A stretch of 64,000 nucleotides of DNA from Pseudocoprococcus catus (GCF_019734885.1 NZ_JAAXCM010000020.1:148800-212799), one strand, 5' to 3'; numbered from the stretch's first letter, positions 36,349 through 44,985 are shown. Made by a program: numbers and translations. Notes: a model not told the origin generated them from the sequence alone.

Positions 36349-37488
36349 ATGGATTTAGGCGTATTAAGAGACCATATAGATGACATTGACAAACAGATCA
36401 TTCGTCTTTTTGAGGAAAGAATGGATGTGGCAGAACAGGTGGCCCGGTATAAGATCGGCTGCGGAAAACCTGTCTATGATCCGGTGAGAGAGCGCAGCAA
36501 AATTGAGAGAGCAAAGGATATGGCAACGAGCAGTTTCAACGCCCGGGGCGTGGAAACATTATTTAATCAGCTGATGGCCATTAGCCGTGTGCGGCAGTAT
36601 GAACTGGTTGCAGAGGCACATCAGGACAATTTTGGCTTTGTGGAATACAGCGGGGATCATTCAGGGGCCAGGGTCGTCTTTCAGGGCGTAGAAGGGGCTT
36701 ACGGCCATCAGGCGACACTTGGTTACTTTGGTAAAGATGCGGACTGCTATCATGTTAAAACCTTTGAGGATGTCATGAAGGAGGTTCATGAGGGTCGTGC
36801 GGATTATGGTGTTCTGCCGGTGGAGAATTCTTCAACAGGTATTATTACGGATGTCTATGATCTGATGCATCTTTATGACAATTACATTGTGGGTGAATAT
36901 GTTGTGAAGGTGGAGCATGCGCTGCTTGGTCTTCCGGGAACAGAGATCGATCAGATCAAAACGGTTTATTCACATCCGCAGGGATTACTTCAGTGCAGCA
37001 GATTTCTTGATGAAAAGCCGGAATGGGAACAGGTCAGCCTGCAGAATACAGCGGTTAGTGCAAGAAAGGTGCTTGTGGAGCAGGATAAAACACAGGCGGC
37101 TATCGCATCACCTGCAGCAGCAGAATATTATTCACTGTCCGTGTTGAAGGAAAAGATCAGTGACAATGACAATAATTCCACGCGATTCATTATCATTCGC
37201 CACAAAAAGGAATATGTAAAGGGTGCGGACGGCATCAGCATTTCCTTTGAGCTGGCCAATGCCCATGAGACAGGAAGTCTTTATCATGCACTTGGCTTTA
37301 TTATTTATAACAGTCTGAATATGACAAAGATTGAATCCAGACCGATCCAGGGGGCAAAATGGCGCTATCGTTTTTTCATTGATTTTGACGGCAATATCGG
37401 AGAAGCACCTGTTCAAGATGCCTTAAGAGGTATGGCGCAGGAAACAATTAATTTTAAGATACTTGGAAATTATATTCAGGTTGAGTAA
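36349..37488 (+). CDS. pheA: Chorismate mutase / prephenate dehydratase (P-protein)
   Basis: A 379-residue enzyme converting chorismate through prephenate to phenylpyruvate for phenylalanine. Residues 1-85 are an AroQ chorismate mutase (IDDIDKQIIRLFEERM), about 108-285 prephenate dehydratase (FQGVEGAYGHQAT, LPVENSSTG, NDNNSTRF), and about 295-375 the ACT domain with the ESRP motif that binds phenylalanine for feedback inhibition. It starts 26 bases after folBK. No T-box or attenuator is seen before it. Confidence 0.96.
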   Translation: MDLGVLRDHIDDIDKQIIRLFEERMDVAEQVARYKIGCGKPVYDPVRERSKIERAKDMATSSFNARGVETLFNQLMAISRVRQYELVAEAHQDNFGFVEYSGDHSGARVVFQGVEGAYGHQATLGYFGKDADCYHVKTFEDVMKEVHEGRADYGVLPVENSSTGIITDVYDLMHLYDNYIVGEYVVKVEHALLGLPGTEIDQIKTVYSHPQGLLQCSRFLDEKPEWEQVSLQNTAVSARKVLVEQDKTQAAIASPAAAEYYSLSVLKEKISDNDNNSTRFIIIRHKKEYVKGADGISISFELANAHETGSLYHALGFIIYNSLNMTKIESRPIQGAKWRYRFFIDFDGNIGEAPVQDALRGMAQETINFKILGNYIQVE

Positions 37489-37507
37489 ATTAACAGGGGG
37501 GATCAGC

Positions 37508-39043
37508 ATGTCATACAAAACGCTTGCTGCCATTAATGTGGGGTCCGGAGAGGTCAGTATGAAAATCTATGAGATTTCCAGAAAGACGGGTATCCGGGAA
37601 ATAGACTACGTTCGTTACTATATCGAACTTGGCAGTGATACTTATACGAAAGGCTATATCGAATATGATCTTGTCAGAGAACTGTGTGATGTTTTGGAAC
37701 GCTTTTCCATGAAAATGGAAGAATATAAAGTTGAAGATTATCTTGCTCTGGGCAGCAGTGCGCTGATCGAGGCCAGCAATTGTGAACTCATTGTAGACCA
37801 GATCCGTGTGCGGACAGGCCTTGAGGTGGGAACCATTGACAATGCCCAGCAGCGTTTCCTTTTGCTGAAATCGGTAGCCCGGGGGATGGAAAACTTTGAA
37901 CAGCTGATTCGTGATGGGACAGCGATTGTGGATATGGGATCAGGAAGCCTTCAGATTACGATTTATGATGACGGCAAACTGATCTATACCCAGAATCTGA
38001 AGCTGGGGTCTCTTCGAATCAGGGAAATTCTGGCAGACTTAGAAGGGCAGACAGATAATTTCGTCAACGTCATGGAAGATTATATCGGCAATTATATCGA
38101 TACATTTTCAAGACTTTTTATGCATGGGCGCAAAGTCCGGCATATTATTGCTGTCGGTGAGGAAATGGAGTCCATTGTCAAAATTATAGGCAGTGACGGC
38201 AGGAAGAGTTTTATGGAGCGACCTGCTTTTGATGCAGTATGCGATAGTGTGCTGGCAGCCGGAGAAGAAGAATTGTCTGCAAAGTTCAGCATTCCTTATG
38301 AACTGGCAACGGTTTTAAAACCGGCCATCATCGTTTACAGAAAGATCATCGAGATTTCCGGTGCGGAGAAAATATGGGCAGCAGGCTGTGATCTCTGCGA
38401 TGGCATGATTGTTGATTATGCCGAAAAGCAGGAGGAGATCGAACCTGCCCATTATTTTGCGGATGATATTGTTTCTTATGCAAGAACAATTGCCAAACGT
38501 TATGACAGCAATAAAGAGCATACAGGCAATGTAGAAAAGACTGCGCTTGCAATATTTGACGGTATCAAAAAGAGGGCAGGACTGGATCCGAGGGACCGTA
38601 TGTTGCTTCAGATGGCCTGTATTCTTCATGACTGCGGCAAATATGTCAATATGCTTGGGGGCACGGATTACAGCTGTGATATTGTCAGGGCCACGGAATT
38701 TGTGGGTCTTTCGGAACAGGAAAAGAGAATTGTTGCGGACACTATTAAATATAATGCCTGGAAATCTGTGCCGAAGCTTTCAGAGCTGAAGGCTCCGTTA
38801 AAGCGGATGAATTATATTCGTATGCTGAAACTGGCGGCGATTCTTCGTCTGGCTAATGGTATGGACAGAAGTCATAAACAGAAGATACGCAAGGTGACCA
38901 CAACCTTTAAGGAGAAAGAATTGATCATTCGTGCGGATACGATCTATGATATAACTCTTGAGCAGAGTACGATTGAGAACAAGAGTCATTTCTTTGAGGA
39001 AATTTATGGATTTAAACCTGTATTGAGAATGAAGAGGAGGTAG
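37508..39043 (+). CDS. ppx: Ppx/GppA-type exopolyphosphatase with HD domain
   Basis: A 511-residue protein. The N-terminal two-thirds is an ASKHA phosphatase fold (AAINVGSGEVSM, VDMGSGSLQITIYDDG); the C-terminal part is an HD domain (ILHDCGKYVN, about residues 375-381). Family members hydrolyse polyphosphate or pppGpp. The ATG at 37508 follows AGGGGGG; frames starting earlier run into pheA. It is four bases from ppk1, so synthesis and breakdown of polyphosphate are co-encoded. Substrate choice between polyphosphate and (p)ppGpp is not decidable here. Confidence 0.92.
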   Translation: MSYKTLAAINVGSGEVSMKIYEISRKTGIREIDYVRYYIELGSDTYTKGYIEYDLVRELCDVLERFSMKMEEYKVEDYLALGSSALIEASNCELIVDQIRVRTGLEVGTIDNAQQRFLLLKSVARGMENFEQLIRDGTAIVDMGSGSLQITIYDDGKLIYTQNLKLGSLRIREILADLEGQTDNFVNVMEDYIGNYIDTFSRLFMHGRKVRHIIAVGEEMESIVKIIGSDGRKSFMERPAFDAVCDSVLAAGEEELSAKFSIPYELATVLKPAIIVYRKIIEISGAEKIWAAGCDLCDGMIVDYAEKQEEIEPAHYFADDIVSYARTIAKRYDSNKEHTGNVEKTALAIFDGIKKRAGLDPRDRMLLQMACILHDCGKYVNMLGGTDYSCDIVRATEFVGLSEQEKRIVADTIKYNAWKSVPKLSELKAPLKRMNYIRMLKLAAILRLANGMDRSHKQKIRKVTTTFKEKELIIRADTIYDITLEQSTIENKSHFFEEIYGFKPVLRMKRR

Positions 39044-39047
39044 GATC

Positions 39048-41180
39048 ATGAGCCGTCGATTTGAACAGCCGGAAAATTACAGAAACCGTGAACTGAGTTG
39101 GCTGGAGTTTGATTACAGAGTACTGAGTGAAGCCAGGGACAAGAGTCTGCCGCTTTTTGAACGGCTGAAATTCCTAAGTATTACGGCCTCCAATCTGGAT
39201 GAATTTTTTATGATCCGTGTGGCATCTTTAAAGGATATGGTCCATGCAGGATATACAAAACCGGATATTGCGGGCATGAAGCCTCAGGAGCAGTTAAAGC
39301 ATATCGGCAAAAAGACTCATGAACTGGTGGGTGTTCAGTACAGCACGTATAATCGCTCTTTCCTGCCGGTTTTAAAACAAAATCACATGGTCATTATCGA
39401 TCAGTTTGAAGATCTGAGCCCGACACAGGCGGAATTTGTCGATGAATACTTTATGAGAGATGTTTACCCTGTGCTGACGCCGATGGCAGTTGATTCATCG
39501 AGACCTTTTCCTTTAATCCGCAATAAAACACTGAATATCGGTGCGCTGATCAGAAATGAAGAGCAGGCGGGAGAGTATGATTTTGCAACAGTCCAGGTGC
39601 CGAATGTGCTGCCGAGAATTGTCATGATTCCTTCCGAAAATGAAGAGGATACGACAGTCATTCTTCTTGAGCAGATCATAGAGAAAAATATCCAGAAGTT
39701 ATTTTTAAATTATGAGGTAATCTGTGCGCATCCGTACAGAATTATGCGAAATGCGGATTTGTCTATTGATGAGGAAGATGCGGCGGATCTTTTGAAAGAA
39801 ATCCAGAGGCAGCTGAAAATGCGGCAATGGGGAGAGGTTATTCGTCTGGAAGTGGAAGAAAATATGGACCGGCGTCTGCTGAAGATCCTGAAAAAAGAAC
39901 TGGATGTAGCGGAAGAGGCTATTTATCGGATCGGCGGTCCGCTGGATCTGACATTTCTGATGAAAATCAGTGGTTTTGAAGGCTTTGACCATTTAAGATA
40001 TGACAAATATATTCCTCAGCCGGTAAAGGGCATGAATACCGAGGAAGATATTTTTACCCAGATCAGGAGAAAAGATATTCTGCTGCATCATCCCTATCAG
40101 ACATTTACACCGGTTATAGAATTTGTCCGTCAGGCATCCAAAGATCCGGATGTGCTGGCAATTAAGCAGACGCTCTACCGTGTCAGCGGTAATTCTCCGA
40201 TTATTGCTTCCCTCGCAGCGGCTGCAGAAAACGGCAAACAGGTAACTGTACTTGTGGAGCTGAAAGCACGTTTTGATGAGGAGAATAATATCCTTTGGGC
40301 AAAGATGCTTGAAAAGGCAGGATGCCATGTTATTTACGGTCTGAGGGGGTTAAAGACTCACAGCAAGATTACCCTTGTTGTCCGCAGGGACGAGGACGGT
40401 ATCAGACGATATGTCCACCTTGGTACGGGTAATTACAACGACCAGACGGCCAAACTGTATACAGATATGGGTTTGCTTACCTGCTCAAAACCAATCGGCG
40501 AAGATGCGACTGCTGTCTTTAATATGCTGTCGGGCTATTCGGAACCGCCGTATTGGAATAAGCTGGTGGTGGCACCGATCTGGCTGAGAGACAAATTTTT
40601 AAAGCTGATTCAGCGGGAGGCGGAGCATGCCAAAGAAGGAAAGGCTTCTCGGATTATTGCGAAGATGAATTCGCTGTGTGATGCGAAGATTATTGCAGCA
40701 CTTTATGAAGCTTCCTGTGCAGGTGTAGAGATAGACCTGATTATCAGAGGCATCTGCTGTCTGAAAGCCGGGATTCCGGGACTCAGCGAGAATATCCATG
40801 TGCGTTCCATCGTAGGTAATTTTCTTGAGCACAGCAGAATTTTTTATTGCTATAATGATGGCTGGGAAGATATTTATATGGGAAGTGCAGACTGGATGCC
40901 GAGAAATCTGGACAAACGTGTAGAAATCATGTTCCCTGTGGAAGACGAGGAATGCAAGAAGGCTGTCAAGCATATCCTCAGTGTTCAGCTGGCAGATAAT
41001 GTAAAGGCCCATATCCTTCAACCGGATGGCAGTTATGTCAAAATTGACAAACGCGGCAAAACCCTTGTTAATTCGCAGGCATATTTTTGCAAAGAAGCAG
41101 TGGGAGAGGCAAAAGACATGGAAGAAGAAAGTCTGCAGATACGGAGAGTGTTTGAACCATTGTATCATGTGGATGAGTAG
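39048..41180 (+). CDS. ppk1: Polyphosphate kinase 1
   Basis: A 710-residue enzyme that polymerises the ATP gamma-phosphate into polyphosphate, usually membrane associated. The N-domain begins NRELSWLEFDYRVL and has ASNLDEFFMIRV; the catalytic phospholipase D-like halves carry the autophosphorylated His438 (LKTHSKITLV) and His595 (LEHSRIFYCY), and DKRVEIMFPV near the end. AGGAGG precedes the ATG. It immediately follows the ppx-like gene. Complete. Confidence 0.97.
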   Translation: MSRRFEQPENYRNRELSWLEFDYRVLSEARDKSLPLFERLKFLSITASNLDEFFMIRVASLKDMVHAGYTKPDIAGMKPQEQLKHIGKKTHELVGVQYSTYNRSFLPVLKQNHMVIIDQFEDLSPTQAEFVDEYFMRDVYPVLTPMAVDSSRPFPLIRNKTLNIGALIRNEEQAGEYDFATVQVPNVLPRIVMIPSENEEDTTVILLEQIIEKNIQKLFLNYEVICAHPYRIMRNADLSIDEEDAADLLKEIQRQLKMRQWGEVIRLEVEENMDRRLLKILKKELDVAEEAIYRIGGPLDLTFLMKISGFEGFDHLRYDKYIPQPVKGMNTEEDIFTQIRRKDILLHHPYQTFTPVIEFVRQASKDPDVLAIKQTLYRVSGNSPIIASLAAAAENGKQVTVLVELKARFDEENNILWAKMLEKAGCHVIYGLRGLKTHSKITLVVRRDEDGIRRYVHLGTGNYNDQTAKLYTDMGLLTCSKPIGEDATAVFNMLSGYSEPPYWNKLVVAPIWLRDKFLKLIQREAEHAKEGKASRIIAKMNSLCDAKIIAALYEASCAGVEIDLIIRGICCLKAGIPGLSENIHVRSIVGNFLEHSRIFYCYNDGWEDIYMGSADWMPRNLDKRVEIMFPVEDEECKKAVKHILSVQLADNVKAHILQPDGSYVKIDKRGKTLVNSQAYFCKEAVGEAKDMEEESLQIRRVFEPLYHVDE

Positions 41181-41300
41181 AAATTCTCTGAGGAATCTCT
41201 GTTTAGATTAACAGTTCAGATTCGCGCGAGTGCGCATCACAGTCGCGTTAGTGCCTTTTTATGTAATAGAGAATTCCTCAGAATTTCCTATTACATAAAA
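41180..41300. repeat. Palindromic non-coding element after ppk1
   Basis: Two imperfect inverted copies of about 20 bases (41180-41200 and 41268-41287, core ATTCCTCAG/CTGAGGAAT) flank a GC-rich segment where CGCGA (41225) can pair with TCGCG (41243). The right side also forms a perfect 13 bp stem, TTTTATGTAATAG (41257-41269) with CTATTACATAAAA (41288-41300). It carries no gene and may be a second class of dispersed palindromic repeat; only one copy is in the window. Confidence 0.45.
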
Positions 41301-41342
41301 TAATGGCGGTCACATGTGAATCACATATGCGGCCGCCATTTG
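41301..41342 (-). terminator. Hairpin between convergent genes
   Basis: AATGGCGG (41302-41309) pairs with CCGCCATT (41333-41340). Read on the minus strand it is followed by TTATTTTATG, so it can terminate the minus-strand regulator gene. On the + strand the tail is poor. Confidence 0.6.
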
Positions 41343-41358
41343 AATGAGGGTGTGCTAA

Positions 41359-42831
41359 TTATTCAATCGAAAGCATACGGTCGATCATTGTACCGTATTT
41401 TTCGTAAAATCTGAAAACATCTTCGGACTGATAGACATTACAGAAAGATTCAGACTTCAGTGTATCAAAATACTGACTGATTTCGCTGATCAGGCTTTCA
41501 TTCTGTATGGTATAAAAGCTTGGTCCGCACTGGGTGGTATAATGCTCCATATTCTTCAAAAACAGTTTGCGCTTATTGTTGTAAACGGACATCTGGAAAA
41601 GATATTCGGAGTTCGGGATACATTCATCATCAATGATGAAGAAACGTATTTTGGGATTCTTCTGGACCAGTTCCAGCACATGCTGAATGTGTTCTTTGCG
41701 TTCTTCAACAGACATATGGTAGACAACATCCGCAAAATAGATGGTACCGTCGGTAATGTAACGCAGCAGGTTGGTCTTTAAAAGATAGAAATCAATTTCA
41801 CCCTTTTCAAAGATTTCTTCCCAGGTGATACCAAGATGTGCCACAAGCTGTGCCATGCTTTCGTCAAACCCCTGATTTCTGGCAGCCTGAATGAGCCTTG
41901 GGTTGATTTGGGCAGGAAGAAGGAATTCGAATCCCCGGGTAACCATAATCTGAAAACTGTTGTGGGCATAAAATTCTGTTCGATAGCCATTATAAAACAG
42001 TTCTTCAGAATCTGAAGAGTGGATCATCAGGCGACTCAAGGTGAATTCAGAATTGATTTTCTGGTACAGACTGTTGACCTGTGAAATATCCGTGATAATA
42101 TGAGCAATGCTGATGCGGTAATCCTTATCAAGAGCACACTGAACAGCCACGCAGTTTTTGACAATAAACAGATTCATGTAATCCATACAGCTGTTGTTAT
42201 AAAAGTCAAAATTGATATCATTGTAATTGTTCAGAAAATAATACAGCTTCGGGATGTAAGAATGATCGACGCCTCTTCGCTCGGGATTAATGCCCATTTT
42301 AATATGGACAGGTGCATTGTAATGATTGGTGTGTCTGGCTTCATAGGATAGATCCGGGAGAAATCCGCAGATATCCATGGTGCATAAAATATGACATGGC
42401 TCGTTCAGGCACTTTAACATCTGAGGCAGTTCAGTGACAAAAAAATTCTTGATATCCAACTGCCACAGCAGCATGCGCGGTGCAGTCAAACCGGACATAT
42501 TAGGGTTTTCGGCGGTATCCTCATAGGAACGTTTATACGCATCTTTTAATAGCTGGAAAATTGTTGACGAAATTGAACTTTCATCATACGGACCGGAAGC
42601 GTTGAATTCAGCTGCAAACAGTGTTGCGTCCTCCTGGGCAACAATTTCCCGAGCAAAAACATCAGCAAGACATTTATTGACATTAGGGGCGGCTTTAGCA
42701 GCAGGCAATTTGCCTTTGTTGCACCATTTGCTTATGTACGATGTGTCATAACCTACGATTTCGGCAAGATTTGTTAATTTAATATTGGTGAAACGGATCA
42801 GTTTCTTTAACAAAGTGCCATAGGCGTTCAT
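41359..42831 (-). CDS. Uncharacterised HTH-domain regulator
   Basis: A 490-residue protein, the only minus-strand gene of the window. The N-terminus (about 8-45) reads as a Cro/C1-like helix-turn-helix (NLAEIVGYDTSYISKWCNKG). The long rest has no recognised domain and no membrane segment; it contains several aromatic- and asparagine-rich stretches and looks like a ligand-sensing region. The ATG at 42831 follows GGGAGG by 8 bases; the upstream extension to 42918 lies in the promoter. Its promoter overlaps a cluster of TTGA/TCAA repeats, which suggests autoregulation. Function unknown. Confidence 0.8.
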   Translation of the reverse strand: MNAYGTLLKKLIRFTNIKLTNLAEIVGYDTSYISKWCNKGKLPAAKAAPNVNKCLADVFAREIVAQEDATLFAAEFNASGPYDESSISSTIFQLLKDAYKRSYEDTAENPNMSGLTAPRMLLWQLDIKNFFVTELPQMLKCLNEPCHILCTMDICGFLPDLSYEARHTNHYNAPVHIKMGINPERRGVDHSYIPKLYYFLNNYNDINFDFYNNSCMDYMNLFIVKNCVAVQCALDKDYRISIAHIITDISQVNSLYQKINSEFTLSRLMIHSSDSEELFYNGYRTEFYAHNSFQIMVTRGFEFLLPAQINPRLIQAARNQGFDESMAQLVAHLGITWEEIFEKGEIDFYLLKTNLLRYITDGTIYFADVVYHMSVEERKEHIQHVLELVQKNPKIRFFIIDDECIPNSEYLFQMSVYNNKRKLFLKNMEHYTTQCGPSFYTIQNESLISEISQYFDTLKSESFCNVYQSEDVFRFYEKYGTMIDRMLSIE

Positions 42832-42864
42832 TGTGCATACCTCCCTCATGGTTTTCTGATATCC

Positions 42865-42893
42865 AGTATAACACTTAGAAATTGAATTTTCAA
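42865..42893 (-). promoter_or_regulatory. Promoter of the minus-strand HTH gene
   Basis: On the minus strand TTGAAA (42893-42888) and TATACT (42870-42865) are separated by 17 bases, 34 bases before the start codon. Confidence 0.75.
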
Positions 42894-42932
42894 TCAAAAT
42901 TGAATAATATTGATTCATAATTGATTGAAATG
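42879..42932. repeat. Cluster of TTGA/TCAA repeats (probable operator)
   Basis: In 54 bases the unit ATTGA or TCAAT occurs six times, in both orientations (for example ATTGAATTTTCAAT, then ATTGAAT, ATTGATTCAT, ATTGATTGAA). The cluster covers and extends upstream of the -35 box of the HTH gene. Best read as a multi-site operator, probably for that protein itself. Confidence 0.6.
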
Positions 42933-42969
42933 ATGAAAAAAGACGAAAGAGATGTCTTGCTTGATTTCA

Positions 42970-42998
42970 TTTCTATATACAAAAAAACGGAGTACAAT
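42970..42998 (+). promoter_or_regulatory. Possible promoter of the candidate small RNA
   Basis: TACAAT (42993-42998) with a poor -35 (TTTCTA at 42970), 17-base spacer. It would start a transcript near 43005. Confidence 0.4.
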
Positions 42999-43004
42999 AG
43001 AGTT

Positions 43005-43257
43005 ATCTGATGAAGGTAATTGTCAGATTTTGACGCACAGTTATATCAGATCGGAAAACTGTGCAGGTGATGATTCATATTCTACCAAATCGAATCATAC
43101 CCGGAATGAATAATTTTAGAATAACATAATGAGAAATCTCCTCCTTAACCCTACCACAATCTTAGAAGAAGATTGAACAGTATATTTTCTGATTTATTCA
43201 CAGAAGAAACCTTCCATATTATTGCTTTATGGGCGCAATAATATGGAAGGTTTTTTT
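43005..43257 (+). ncRNA. Candidate small RNA with anti-Shine-Dalgarno segment
   Basis: This is a non-coding stretch of about 250 bases ending in an outstanding terminator. Hairpins: GCACAGTT/AACTGTGC (43035-43064), ATGATTC/GAATCAT (43070-43098), and CAATCTT/AAGATTG (43157-43175). Between the last two lies the unpaired TCTCCTCCTTAACCC (43137-43151), complementary to AGGAGG-type ribosome sites. No open frame with a ribosome site is present. The 5' end is inferred from a weak promoter. It could regulate mRNAs by blocking ribosome sites. It is not a known RNA family that I recognise. Confidence 0.5.
43207..43257 (+). terminator. Strong intrinsic terminator of the candidate small RNA
   Basis: CCTTCCATATTATTG (43210-43224) pairs perfectly over 15 bp with CAATAATATGGAAGG (43236-43250), extended by AAA/TTT, and followed by seven T. 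It ends a transcript in the region where no protein gene precedes it on this strand for more than 2 kb. Confidence 0.93.
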
Positions 43258-43356
43258 GCTGCACAGGAGATTATGTTCTATGCAGCAAAAATCATAAATT
43301 TTTACTAAAATAAATAAAAACAAATTATGAAACATCATTAAAAAATAGACGTTATG

Positions 43357-43384
43357 TTGACTTTTAAAAATCCTCCGTTATAAT
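43357..43384 (+). promoter_or_regulatory. Promoter of the citrate synthase gene
   Basis: TTGACT (43357-43362) and TATAAT (43379-43384) with a 16-base spacer. The expected start point is a few bases before the insertion of MITE copy 2. Confidence 0.8.
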
Positions 43385-43398
43385 TAAAATAAATTACG

Positions 43399-43540
43399 GT
43401 AACTGTTGAGAGCTAACCTCCAAAATGCTACGCATTTCGTCGGTGTGGCGTATCCGCCAAATAAAATTTCAAAAACAGTCTTAAAAATGCAAGCATTTTA
43501 TACCTGTTTTTTGAAATTTTGCTTGGCTCTGAACAGTTAC
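43399..43540 (-). mobile_element. MITE copy 2 (142 bp, inverted relative to copy 1)
   Basis: Nearly identical to 35323-35463 in reverse orientation. The ends are GTAACTGTTGAGAGC and GCTCTGAACAGTTAC. It is flanked by a perfect 8-base target duplication, AAATTACG, at 43391-43398 and 43541-43548, which proves insertion as a discrete unit. It lies between the citrate synthase promoter and its ribosome site, so it forms almost the whole 5' leader of that mRNA. No coding capacity; mobilisation would need an IS66-type transposase in trans. Confidence 0.92.
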
Positions 43541-43575
43541 AAATTACGAACAAATGCTGGAAGGAGGATGTGCCT

Positions 43576-44985
43576 GTGGATAATATGAATCATTTATTAT
43601 TTGATTTTCTGGAATCACATGCCAATCTGTATGAAGGAAAGGATGCCATTGATCCGGAGCTGTATGATACGTACAAAGTAAAACGCGGGTTAAGAGATAA
43701 GAATGGAAATGGTGTTGTAGCAGGCTTGACAACGATTTCAACCATTGAAGCCTTTGACATGAAAGATGGTGAGAAGATTCCCTGCGACGGGCGTCTTTAT
43801 TATAGAGGATATGATGTAAGAGAGCTTGTTTCCGGAGCAGTACGTGAGAAACGCTTCGGTTTTGAAGAAGCTGCTTATCTGCTTCTGTTCGGTTGTCTGC
43901 CGGATCAGAGAGAATTAAAGCAGTTTTGTGATGTATTGGGAAGTATGCGGACATTGCCGACAAACTTTGTCAGGGATGTTATCATGAAAGCACCAAGCAA
44001 AGATATTATGAATTCTTTGATGAAAAGTATCCTGACACTGGCATCTTATGATGACCGTGTGAATGATCTGAGCGAGGCCAATGTGCTTAGACAGTGTCTG
44101 ATGCTGATCAGTGAAGTGCCGATGATGGCTGTATATGGCTATCATGCCTACAATCATTATGAGCGTGAAGAGAGTATGTATATTCACAGACCGTCACCGG
44201 AATTGTCCACGGCAGAGAATATTCTGATGATGCTCAGACCGGATAAGAAATATACGGTACTGGAAGCGAAAGTACTGGATGTGGCACTGATGCTTCATAT
44301 GGAACACGGCGGCGGTAATAACTCTACATTTACGACCCATGTGGTGACTTCATCGGGATCAGATACCTATTCTGTCATGGCAGCAGCACTGGCTTCACTG
44401 AAGGGGCCGAAGCATGGCGGGGCCAATATCAAGGTTATGGAGATGATGAGTGATCTGAAGCACAATGTGAAGGACACAAAAGATGAAGATGAGATCCGGG
44501 TTTATCTTGAGAAATTGGTAGACAAACAAGCCTTTGACAGGAAGGGCCTGATTTATGGTATGGGACATGCTGTCTATTCTTTATCAGATCCGAGAGCAGT
44601 TGTATTTAAGAGCTTTGTGGAGAGTCTGGCAAAAGAGAAGGATCGGATGGATGATTATCAGCTCTACAGTACCATTGAACGCCTTGCGCCGGAAGTCATT
44701 GCAGATAAGCGTAAGATTTATAAAGGGGTTAGTGCCAATGTGGATTTCTACAGTGGTTTTGTGTACAGCATGCTGGATATTCCGGTTGAATTATATACAC
44801 CAATCTTTGCCATGGCAAGAGTTGTGGGATGGAGTGCACATCGAATGGAAGAGCTGGTAAATGCAGACAAGATTATTCGTCCGGCTTATAAGAGTGTTGC
44901 CGGAAGGAAGCCATATCAGCCGATGACCAAGAGACAGGAACGTGAATTGGGCGGCGGAAATTACCACAAAATAGAAGAAAAATAA
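43576..44985 (+). CDS. gltA: Citrate synthase
   Basis: A 469-residue enzyme condensing acetyl-CoA and oxaloacetate. Active-site motifs are MEHGGGNNSTFTTHV, GMGHAVYSLSDPRA (catalytic His) and VDFYSGFVYS (catalytic Asp). The GTG at 43576 lies 8 bases after AAGGAGG; the nearest ATG (43585) is 17 bases away. It is longer at the N-terminus than enterobacterial enzymes, as in other clostridial citrate synthases. No aconitase or isocitrate dehydrogenase is adjacent; the likely role is glutamate synthesis. A 2-methylcitrate synthase role is not excluded. A MITE occupies its leader. Confidence 0.94.
   Translation: MDNMNHLLFDFLESHANLYEGKDAIDPELYDTYKVKRGLRDKNGNGVVAGLTTISTIEAFDMKDGEKIPCDGRLYYRGYDVRELVSGAVREKRFGFEEAAYLLLFGCLPDQRELKQFCDVLGSMRTLPTNFVRDVIMKAPSKDIMNSLMKSILTLASYDDRVNDLSEANVLRQCLMLISEVPMMAVYGYHAYNHYEREESMYIHRPSPELSTAENILMMLRPDKKYTVLEAKVLDVALMLHMEHGGGNNSTFTTHVVTSSGSDTYSVMAAALASLKGPKHGGANIKVMEMMSDLKHNVKDTKDEDEIRVYLEKLVDKQAFDRKGLIYGMGHAVYSLSDPRAVVFKSFVESLAKEKDRMDDYQLYSTIERLAPEVIADKRKIYKGVSANVDFYSGFVYSMLDIPVELYTPIFAMARVVGWSAHRMEELVNADKIIRPAYKSVAGRKPYQPMTKRQERELGGGNYHKIEEK

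Noticed and set aside
42879-42932. Short repeats considered as a CRISPR array or replication iterons
   Set aside because: The units are only 5-6 bases, lack regular spacers, alternate in orientation and sit on the -35 box of a regulator gene, so an operator is the better reading.
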